DNA from: Dyadobacter sediminis
Lineage (GTDB): Bacteria > Bacteroidota > Bacteroidia > Cytophagales > Spirosomataceae
DNA: 64,000 nt
Assembly (NCBI RefSeq): GCF_005860765.1
Contig: NZ_VCEI01000025.1
Location: 992,001 to 1,056,000 of the forward strand
Direction of reading: 5' to 3'
The translations under genes and the position numbers were made by a program. The notes under the pieces were generated by a model that ran no database searches, had not been told where the DNA came from, and saw nothing but the letters and a program-made list of their open reading frames with translations. Shown piece after piece: positions 1-6,058 of the stretch. The stretch's first letter is position 1, and the number at the start of each line of letters is the position of its first letter.

Positions 1-1451
1 GGAACTGCATACGTGATTTTATGCGCATTGATTTCGAGTTCAAAGCCGACTTCTGCTACCGGTTTGTTTTCCGCCATCCCGATTTCCTGCTGGTCGGTAA
101 CGTCAAAAAGGCCGGGACTGCTTTCTTTTTCCAGCCAGTATGGTTGCGAATATTTTGTGTCCAGCGGAATTACAGCGGTTCCCGAAAGTTCGGTTTTTTC
201 GTTATTGACCAGTTTTATATTGGTTATAGAATCCTTCTTTTCAAATGGAAAAAGCACTTTTTTTATAATCACAGGAACCGGAGAGCGGTTTGTTGCTTCT
301 ATGGTGAAGCGGATTTTCTCACCCGGCGTGTACGTACAATCGTCCGATTTTACGGACAAAAACAATCCCAGTGCTTCCTGAATCACTTTATTCAGGTCTT
401 TCAGCTTTTCCGCTTTCCAGGAGTCGTCCGGCAGTTTTTCAAGTTCGGACTTTATTTCCAGCAATGCAGGAACGGATGCCGAAGGGTTCACGCAGGTATA
501 AGAACGGATTGCTTTGGTAACCAGCGCATCTACTTTTTCCGAATTCCTGACTCTGCCCCAGCTGGTGTTGATGTGGCTGAACAAATCGTCCGTTGCTTTT
601 TCCCCTTTTACATGCTTGAAATATTCGGTAAGACTGCCGCGAAAGCCAACCGTTCCGAAGCCTTGTGTCTTGTGAACACTTCTGCTTTCTGCTGCAATTT
701 CTCCGTATGATTTTCCGAGCAGCGGATTGAAAGTGCCGAGGTCAATGCGAACGCATTCCCTCGCGTCTTTTTCATCCACTTCATCGCGCCGCTGGTTCCA
801 CCACATGCCTGCATTCCATACAAGCCGCGTTGTTTTCCAAGGCTTTACATATTTCAGCTGTTCGGGAAAACGTTCCGGGTCTCCGGCTGCTTCAAAAGCT
901 TCCTCGGCGAGAATCGCCGAAGCAATATGCTGCCCGTGACCCGCTCTTTCATCCGGCGGAAACCGGGTCACAATCACATCCGGCCTGAATTTGCGGATTA
1001 CCCAGACCGCGTCGGAAAGCAGCTTTTCCTTGTCCCAGATCGTGAAAACCTCTTCTGCACTTTTGGAAAATCCAAAGTCAATGGCTCTGGAAAAAAACTG
1101 ATGCCCGCCGTCGATCCTTCTTGCCTGCAAAAGCTCCTGTGTTCGAAGTATGCCCAGATTTTCCCGAATTTCGGTACCGATTGCATTTTGTCCGCCGTCG
1201 CCGCGTGTCAGTGAAAAGTAGGCGGTTTTATAGTGTCTTTCATTGGCCATATAAGCGATGAAAGTCGGGTTTTCATCATCGGGATGCGCTCCGAAGTACA
1301 AGATATTTCCGAGTACTTTCAGCTTTTGAATGCCCAGAAGTATTTCCGAAGAGGAAGCGCCTGACGGAACCTGCGCCCAGATATTTTTAGAAGTTGCCAT
1401 TCCGGTCAATACAGTTACAAGTAAAAAATAACGGTAAAAAAGTGTTTTCAT
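1..1451 (-). CDS. PIG-L family deacetylase, 3' part beyond window
   Basis: The frame is open from the ATG at 1451 down to the left window edge, giving about 483 N-terminal residues. A signal peptide (MKTLFYRYFLLVTVLTG, roughly residues 1-27) is followed by the zinc-binding AHPDDEN motif at about residues 55-61, the hallmark of the PIG-L/LmbE fold, and by the second metal region GHGQHIASA near residue 145. The family hydrolyses N-acetyl groups on sugars; in Bacteroidota the long secreted members (about 800 residues) carry extra beta-rich C-terminal domains, and the residues after about 300 here fit that pattern. The substrate is unknown. The stop lies outside the window. Confidence 0.9.
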   Translation of the reverse strand, partial: MKTLFYRYFLLVTVLTGMATSKNIWAQVPSGASSSEILLGIQKLKVLGNILYFGAHPDDENPTFIAYMANERHYKTAYFSLTRGDGGQNAIGTEIRENLGILRTQELLQARRIDGGHQFFSRAIDFGFSKSAEEVFTIWDKEKLLSDAVWVIRKFRPDVIVTRFPPDERAGHGQHIASAILAEEAFEAAGDPERFPEQLKYVKPWKTTRLVWNAGMWWNQRRDEVDEKDARECVRIDLGTFNPLLGKSYGEIAAESRSVHKTQGFGTVGFRGSLTEYFKHVKGEKATDDLFSHINTSWGRVRNSEKVDALVTKAIRSYTCVNPSASVPALLEIKSELEKLPDDSWKAEKLKDLNKVIQEALGLFLSVKSDDCTYTPGEKIRFTIEATNRSPVPVIIKKVLFPFEKKDSITNIKLVNNEKTELSGTAVIPLDTKYSQPYWLEKESSPGLFDVTDQQEIGMAENKPVAEVGFELEINAHKITYAV

Positions 1452-1514
1452 AGATTTCGAACCGGTTGGTGCCATGATGCAAAGCTGTTGTCCGCGCAAT
1501 TGCATGCAGAATGG

Positions 1515-1937
1515 TTAAGACGCAAAGCGTATTTTTCCGGCTGCTTCCGAAAAAGCCGCAAGTACATCGTTCTGTTCGCCGGTTTTCAGCTGGCCTTTGA
1601 TCTTCCTGAGAAAATCGTACAAAGGCTCGCTGTACTTATGGCCGGTTTGCTGCTGCAGATCGGCCACGGTCAGGGTATTGGCGCTGCTTTTCAGCAGGTG
1701 CAACGTGATGAAAAAATACGACACCGGTAATTTGCTTCCTTCCAGTAATGTTCCGCTTTGCAGGGTGGTCCGGAACTTACAGCTTTTGCATTGAAACTGC
1801 CGTTTTGGAGATAACCAGTAATGATGGCTGCTTCCGCATTTTTTACAGATTACTCCTTTTTTCAACCGGTATTCTTTAAATGCTTCAACCGCCAGTTCTT
1901 CGTTCCTGTAAATTTCTAAAACATCATCTGAAAGCAT
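1515..1937 (-). pseudogene. IS1595-type transposase N-terminal zinc-ribbon remnant
   Basis: A 140-residue frame carries a CxxC...CxxC zinc ribbon (CKKCG at about residues 35-39 and CKSC at about 55-58), followed by the helical segment typical of the N-terminus of IS1595/ISXO2-like transposases. The DDE catalytic domain of that family is absent: the frame ends at an ordinary stop, and no further transposase sequence or inverted repeats were seen before the PIG-L gene. Stand-alone proteins of this kind exist in Cytophagales, so it may be a domesticated DNA-binding protein rather than debris. It cannot transpose on its own. Confidence 0.65.
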
Positions 1938-2002
1938 ACACCTGATATCTATAATTACGCAGGCCTAAAATTACAAACAATTTGAAATAAAGAATATAAA
2001 GT

Positions 2003-2017
2003 CTATCAAATTAGTAT
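2003..2017. promoter_or_regulatory. putative Rrf2-type operator, site 1
   Basis: CTATCAAATTAGTAT is the first of four sites in 2-3.9 kb sharing the pattern CTATmAArTTdrTAk. It lies between the transposase remnant and the Rrf2 gene, 173 bp before the Rrf2 start. It is the least symmetrical of the better matches. Binding by the adjacent Rrf2 protein is inferred from recurrence and position only. Confidence 0.4.
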
Positions 2018-2174
2018 AATTATAGGCCGGTATGATTTTGGCAGCCATCTGTATCATGCGGGTAGGCAGCCGATAAATTCATGGCGGTGGTATCCGTATA
2101 AACCGGACGTAGTTCAGGCAGCGTGCGAAAGGCGGAAATGCATCGGGCTATGTACATAAAGCAAATTAAAATTC

Positions 2175-2189
2175 CTATATATTTGATAT
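2175..2189. promoter_or_regulatory. putative Rrf2 autoregulatory operator, site 4
   Basis: CTATATATTTGATAT agrees with 12 of 15 positions of the site at 3869 and abuts the Rrf2 start codon. A site here would block the ribosome-binding and initiation region or early elongation, as expected for autorepression. The sequence is AT-rich, so chance similarity is possible. Confidence 0.3.
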
Positions 2190-2645
2190 ATGATATCGAA
2201 AAAAGCAAAATATGCATTGAAAGCCCTGAAAGTATTGGCAGAAAAATACGCAAAAGGGCCGGTCCTCATTTCTGAAATTGCCATGCAGGAAAGGATTCCC
2301 AAAAAGTTTCTGGAAGCGATCTTGCTGGATTTGAGGAACAACGGAGTACTGCAAAGCCAGAAAGGAAAAGGCGGCGGATACATGCTGCGCATTCCGCCCG
2401 AAGAAGTCAGTTTTTCAAAAGTGCTGCGGATCATCGACGGACCCATTGCGCCGGCGTTGTGCGTGTCCATGTTTTTTTACGGCAAATGCGACGATTGCAA
2501 AGAAGAGGAAACTTGCAGCCTGAGAAGTGTACTGGCAAAATGGCGGGATGCAAACCTGGCCGTTCTTGACAATACGACGCTGGCAGACGTTCTGAAAGCG
2601 GAAAGTGAATCCAGAATGAACTTGGACAGCAGTAGCGTAAATTAA
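2190..2645 (+). CDS. Rrf2 family transcriptional regulator
   Basis: The 151-residue protein opens with the typical Rrf2 winged-helix start MISKKAKYALKAL, then the recognition region with IPKKFLE (about residues 36-42) and the wing KGKGGGYML (about 58-66). Four cysteines follow at about positions 91, 100, 103 and 109, where IscR-type members hold an Fe-S cluster; the spacing is not identical to IscR, so cluster binding is possible but unproven. It precedes a TSUP sulfur-compound permease and an ACT-like protein, and similar 15-bp palindromes sit before all three, suggesting a small sulfur or redox regulon controlled by this protein. Confidence 0.9.
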   Translation: MISKKAKYALKALKVLAEKYAKGPVLISEIAMQERIPKKFLEAILLDLRNNGVLQSQKGKGGGYMLRIPPEEVSFSKVLRIIDGPIAPALCVSMFFYGKCDDCKEEETCSLRSVLAKWRDANLAVLDNTTLADVLKAESESRMNLDSSSVN

Positions 2646-2749
2646 GTTCTGCTGTATCTGATCCTGATTTCTTTCTGAAAGCAGTATTTTACTTTCCGCA
2701 AGCCTGCATAAAAAACCTGTTTATGAGCAAATTGTGTCAACTAGCAAGT

Positions 2750-2764
2750 CTATAAAATTTGTAG
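2750..2764. promoter_or_regulatory. putative Rrf2-type operator, site 2
   Basis: CTATAAAATTTGTAG lies 50 bp before the TSUP permease start and just upstream of a Bacteroidota -7 element (TAGTTTTG, 2771-2778). It matches the site at 3869 at 12 of 15 positions. The placement between the expected -33 and -7 regions suits a repressor. Confidence 0.5.
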
Positions 2765-2770
2765 ATTAAA

Positions 2771-2778
2771 TAGTTTTG
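2771..2778 (+). promoter_or_regulatory. -7 promoter element of the TSUP gene
   Basis: TAGTTTTG is an exact match to the Bacteroidota -7 consensus TAnnTTTG and lies 36 bp before the permease ATG. A clear TTG -33 box at the right spacing is not evident. Confidence 0.45.
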
Positions 2779-2813
2779 TTACTTTTGCACGTACAATCTG
2801 CCATACAGAACTT

Positions 2814-3701
2814 ATGTTTTCAAAAGTCCTTTCGCTGAGGCCCGTTTCAAAATGGTGGTATATAGCACCGGTCGGGCTGTTTTTAATTACTTTCGGTATC
2901 CTGTTCTTCAATAGTGCCTTTTTGACTGATAATGAATCCGTCAGGTCTTTTCTGGACAGTGACTTTGCTTTATACCTGCTGGTCGGGCTGGCGGCACAGC
3001 TTGTTGACGGGGCTTTGGGAATGGCATACGGCATTACTTCCACTTCTTTTCTGCTGGGAATGGGCATATCCCCGGCGGTCAGCAGCACAAGCGTTCATGT
3101 GGCCGAAATGTTTACGACAGGCGCTTCTGCGATTTCCCATCTCAAATTCAAGAACATTAACAAGAAGTTGTTCAAAAGTTTACTGATTGCCGGCGTGGCG
3201 GGTTCGGTTACGGGTGCCTATTTGCTTTCCGATGTTATTGACGGAAATGTGATCAAACCATACATTGCCTTTTATATGCTTGTTCTCGGCATTGTAATCA
3301 TCAGAAAGGCCGTTCAGAAAAAACTCGTCAAGCATAAAACCAGACGCATTGGCGTTCTGGCCGCGGCAGGCGGATTTCTTGATTCAGTAGGTGGCGGGGG
3401 CTGGGGACCAATCGTCACTTCCACACTGCTGGGCCAGGGGCGTGATCCGCGCTATACCATTGGCTCCGTCAATGCTGCCGAATTCATCATTACCTTTTCA
3501 AGCGGAGTTACATTTTTGATTTTCAATGGAATAAACAGCTGGCAGGTTGTGCTGGGCCTCATTATCGGCGGCGTGATTGCTGCTCCGTTCGGAGCACTTC
3601 TGGTTGGAAAAATCAACCGCAAGGCATTGATGCTCTCCATCGGGATTCTGGTTATTGGTCTGAGTTTGCGTACTATTCTTCAAAGCACCGGCATCATTTA
3701 A
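2814..3701 (+). CDS. TSUP family (TauE/SafE-like) membrane permease
   Basis: This 295-residue protein has about eight hydrophobic segments in two similar halves, as in the TauE/SafE/YfcA family of sulfite, sulfonate or thiosulfate permeases. The first half contains LVDGALGMAYG (about residues 61-71) and the second LDSVGGGGWGP (about 189-199), which are the paired family motifs. The N-terminal ~45 residues include one extra membrane segment. The neighbouring Rrf2 gene and shared operator-like sites support a sulfur role, but the transported compound cannot be read from the sequence. Confidence 0.88.
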   Translation: MFSKVLSLRPVSKWWYIAPVGLFLITFGILFFNSAFLTDNESVRSFLDSDFALYLLVGLAAQLVDGALGMAYGITSTSFLLGMGISPAVSSTSVHVAEMFTTGASAISHLKFKNINKKLFKSLLIAGVAGSVTGAYLLSDVIDGNVIKPYIAFYMLVLGIVIIRKAVQKKLVKHKTRRIGVLAAAGGFLDSVGGGGWGPIVTSTLLGQGRDPRYTIGSVNAAEFIITFSSGVTFLIFNGINSWQVVLGLIIGGVIAAPFGALLVGKINRKALMLSIGILVIGLSLRTILQSTGII

Positions 3702-3868
3702 GAAGTCGGGATTGCTTGTCTGAAAGCTCAGATAAAGAAAGGCGGTTTTCGGCTTGTCCGATCGGTGTTCGGGTTTTGGTGGTACGTTCTGCAACTTTTC
3801 GGTTTATATAGCGGCCAATTACTTCATGCGCTTTCATATCATTCTGTCGATGCTTACATTTGCATACT

Positions 3869-3883
3869 CTATAAAGTTGATAG
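3869..3883. promoter_or_regulatory. putative Rrf2-type operator, site 3
   Basis: CTATAAAGTTGATAG is the most symmetrical of the four sites; extended outward the arms are CTCTATA and GATAGAG. It lies between a TTTG (about 3859-3862) and TAGAGTTT (3881-3888), candidate -33 and -7 elements about 18 bp apart, and 31 bp before the ACT-like gene. This is a classic repressor position. Confidence 0.55.
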
Positions 3884-3913
3884 AGTTTAACAAAGTGTAA
3901 CTGCTTACATAAA

Positions 3914-4165
3914 ATGGCCATGAACAATACTTACCAATTGAAACTGACTTACCCTAAAACGTTTAACCTGTACAACATCACATCGCTTGTTGAATCCGTA
4001 AACGGCGTTCGCATTCAGCACCTTAATTTTATCAGTAAAGGGAAGAACGTAGCCGGCATCCTGATATTCGAAGCGTCTGACCTTCTCAAATTCAACTCCG
4101 TTGTACGACTGATTAAAAACAAAAAGGGAGTACTCGTTGAAGAGGGTTCCAGTGTCAAGTGTTAA
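3914..4165 (+). CDS. small ACT-like protein of unknown function
   Basis: The 83-residue product shows a beta-alpha-beta-beta-alpha-beta pattern by eye: YQLKLTYP, a helix through LYNITSLVES, VRIQHLNF, GILIFEA, a helix through KFNSVVRLIKN, and VLVEEG. This is the ACT/ferredoxin-like arrangement used for ligand sensing or small-molecule binding. No catalytic or metal motif is visible, and the single Cys is the last residue. Initiation could be at 3914 or at the next ATG, 3920. Its promoter carries the best copy of the putative Rrf2 operator, so it probably belongs with the regulator and the TSUP permease. Confidence 0.7.
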   Translation: MAMNNTYQLKLTYPKTFNLYNITSLVESVNGVRIQHLNFISKGKNVAGILIFEASDLLKFNSVVRLIKNKKGVLVEEGSSVKC

Positions 4166-4379
4166 CGAAAAAGCATCCTGCCGCGAAACAGCTTCTTACA
4201 GTCCGTTTCAGTTAACAGAAAGTTATATCCGGTTATCTTTCAAGAAAAACTTTGCCGAATGCAGGAACCATGTAATTGAAGCAAATTAGGACAGCACTTC
4301 CCGGATTTCTGTAAGCGTTTATGAGATGACAAGCCAAAGTTTCAGAAGGAATGCCACGGAACCAATCGCTGTAAAAAAC

Positions 4380-4442
4380 ATCCCGGCTTTCCTTTTCTGA
4401 AGAGCCTGTATCGGACAGATATTTCAGAAAAAAAGCCGGGAT
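4380..4442. repeat. long imperfect hairpin, possible bidirectional terminator
   Basis: The arm 4380-4401 (ATCCCGGCTTTCC...) pairs with 4423-4442 (...AAGCCGGGAT) over 20 base pairs with a two-base CC bulge; the 21-base loop contains a small CTGT/ACAG hairpin. It lies between the ACT-like gene and the convergent small gene at 4532. No proper U-tract follows on either strand, so it is an atypical terminator or some other structured element. The rest of 4166-4531 holds nothing recognisable. Confidence 0.5.
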
Positions 4443-4531
4443 ATCACTTTTGGTATTCAGGGAAAATTATACTTTGGCCGAATGCGGTATAAGTCTGCGT
4501 TGAAGATGTTTTTCTGGAATGAAGCAGATCA

Positions 4532-4732
4532 TCAATGGTCGTCTGAATCCTCTTTATCCTTTTCCTGACCGTTATTTTCATCCGAAGCAATCTTCAGAAG
4601 CTTCTTGGCCAGTTTTTTAGCCGATTTCCGGATTGCCTTTTCTACTTTCTCCGACTGTTCGCCCGTCAGGTCCAGCTTGATATGTACTGCGCTGGAGATA
4701 TTGGCTGCCAGCTGCTTTTCACTTTTTTTCAT
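4532..4732 (-). CDS. small charged hypothetical protein
   Basis: A 66-residue, highly lysine-rich protein starting MKKSEKQLAANISS, with a long amphipathic helix (about residues 20-48, EKVEKAIRKSAKKLAKKLLK) and an acidic, glutamine- and aspartate-rich tail ending DDH. There is no signal peptide or domain that I recognise. Codon choice and composition look like the surrounding genes. The fold is probably a helical hairpin; function is unknown. Confidence 0.6.
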   Translation of the reverse strand: MKKSEKQLAANISSAVHIKLDLTGEQSEKVEKAIRKSAKKLAKKLLKIASDENNGQEKDKEDSDDH

Positions 4733-4900
4733 AACCTTCTTTATGATGTTAATAATTTTAGTTTATCGTACCTGTAAAGATAGGGTATGATTCTGCATTA
4801 CTTATATTATCATTTGCAAGGCGTTCATCGTCAGTAGTAAATAACAATATTTTATTTCCGGAAAGTTGTCAGCACGTAAATACTTCCGAAAAAGTAAATG

Positions 4901-5974
4901 TTATTTGTGATCGCCGATCATATCTTCCCAGCGGTAATAATGAAAAACCTTTCCTTCCGACATCACTACGAACAGGCCTTTCGGAAACTGCGGCAGAATG
5001 GGCGTGCTGGTGACCTCGGAACCGTCACTCTGATGGGCGGCTACTTTTACAATTTTCACCAGCGGATGCGTGTTCGGGTTATTGGTTTCCCCTTCCCGCC
5101 TGAAAATATGGAACTGGTCGGCGCCCTGATCTGAAATCAGGATAAATCCGGTTTTCGGTCCTGTTTTGTAAATGGAAATTCCTTCGTTGTCTTCTGTAAA
5201 ACCTTTGTTCGGAATCAGTGCAAGTTGTCTGTCCGTACTGTCCGGATCGGCATGATACTTGCGTACGCCCACTTGTTCGTCGGAATAATAAACAAAACCC
5301 AGTTCATTGTCTACAGCTATGGACTCTATTTCCTTCTTGCCGCTGTATTTTCCGAATTTGCGGACAAGCGTGCCTTTTACATTTCCGGTTCCGTCGTCCT
5401 GAAGGCGGTATTGCCAGAGGTATCCGTCAGCCGGGCCGTTCTTGCGGCCTACGATTGCGAAAATGGCTTTGTCGGACGGACGTGTATAAAGTGAAATTCC
5501 CATCGGTGCCTGCATGGAATCACCTTTGAAAACTTCAATGCCGCCATGGTCAACAGCTTTCATGTCAGGCAATGAAAAAATGCGGATCTGATTGGCTTCC
5601 CGTTCCGTAACAACGGCAATGTCCACGGTCTTTCCGCCGAGCGTGAGTCCGTAGGCGATGTCAACGTTGTTTGGCCGTTTGAGGTTTCTTACCACTTTGT
5701 CATTCAGAACTTTGCCTTTCATATTATAAACGTACAATGCGCCGTCCTGATCTTTGTCCGTCCCGATGATGAGGCTTTCGGAAGGATTCGCATGGTTAAG
5801 CCAGATGGCAGGATCATCCGTATCGTGAACAACGGAATCGGTAACAACGACCGGCTGAATGACCGTGCTGTCTGCGCCAGCCGGTTTTGAATCAGCCTTT
5901 TTTTCCGAATTCTGTCGGTTACAGGCGGTTAATGCTATTATAAAAAGGATTGTACTTACTGAAAATGACTGCAT
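4901..5974 (-). CDS. beta-propeller phytase (3-phytase), lipoprotein
   Basis: This 357-residue protein has a lipobox (LTAC, Cys18) and the beta-propeller phytase signatures DTDDPAIWLN (about residues 51-60), KRPNNVD (about 99-105), IESIAVDNELGFVYYSDE (about 215-232) and DNEGISIY (about 262-269). The acidic residues in these motifs bind calcium in the family, which removes phosphate from phytate. The predicted lipid anchor places it in the envelope. The gene follows a TonB-dependent receptor on the same strand, a pairing known for Bacteroidota phytases, with a terminator-like hairpin in between. Confidence 0.93.
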   Translation of the reverse strand: MQSFSVSTILFIIALTACNRQNSEKKADSKPAGADSTVIQPVVVTDSVVHDTDDPAIWLNHANPSESLIIGTDKDQDGALYVYNMKGKVLNDKVVRNLKRPNNVDIAYGLTLGGKTVDIAVVTEREANQIRIFSLPDMKAVDHGGIEVFKGDSMQAPMGISLYTRPSDKAIFAIVGRKNGPADGYLWQYRLQDDGTGNVKGTLVRKFGKYSGKKEIESIAVDNELGFVYYSDEQVGVRKYHADPDSTDRQLALIPNKGFTEDNEGISIYKTGPKTGFILISDQGADQFHIFRREGETNNPNTHPLVKIVKVAAHQSDGSEVTSTPILPQFPKGLFVVMSEGKVFHYYRWEDMIGDHK

Positions 5975-5993
5975 GCTTTTTGGGGATAAATAC

Positions 5994-6026
5994 TAAAAAT
6001 CGTTTGCCCGGAATTTCGGGCAAACG
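5994..6026 (-). terminator. terminator or attenuator between receptor and phytase
   Basis: The arms CGTTTGCCCG (6001-6010) and CGGGCAAACG (6017-6026) pair perfectly around a six-base loop. Read on the minus strand the stem is followed by ATTTTTAG. It lies between the receptor stop at 6059 and the phytase start at 5974, so it may lower phytase expression relative to the receptor, or separate two transcripts. Confidence 0.75.
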
Positions 6027-6058
6027 CGTCTGTTTTTTTGGTACTGGCTATTGAAAAC

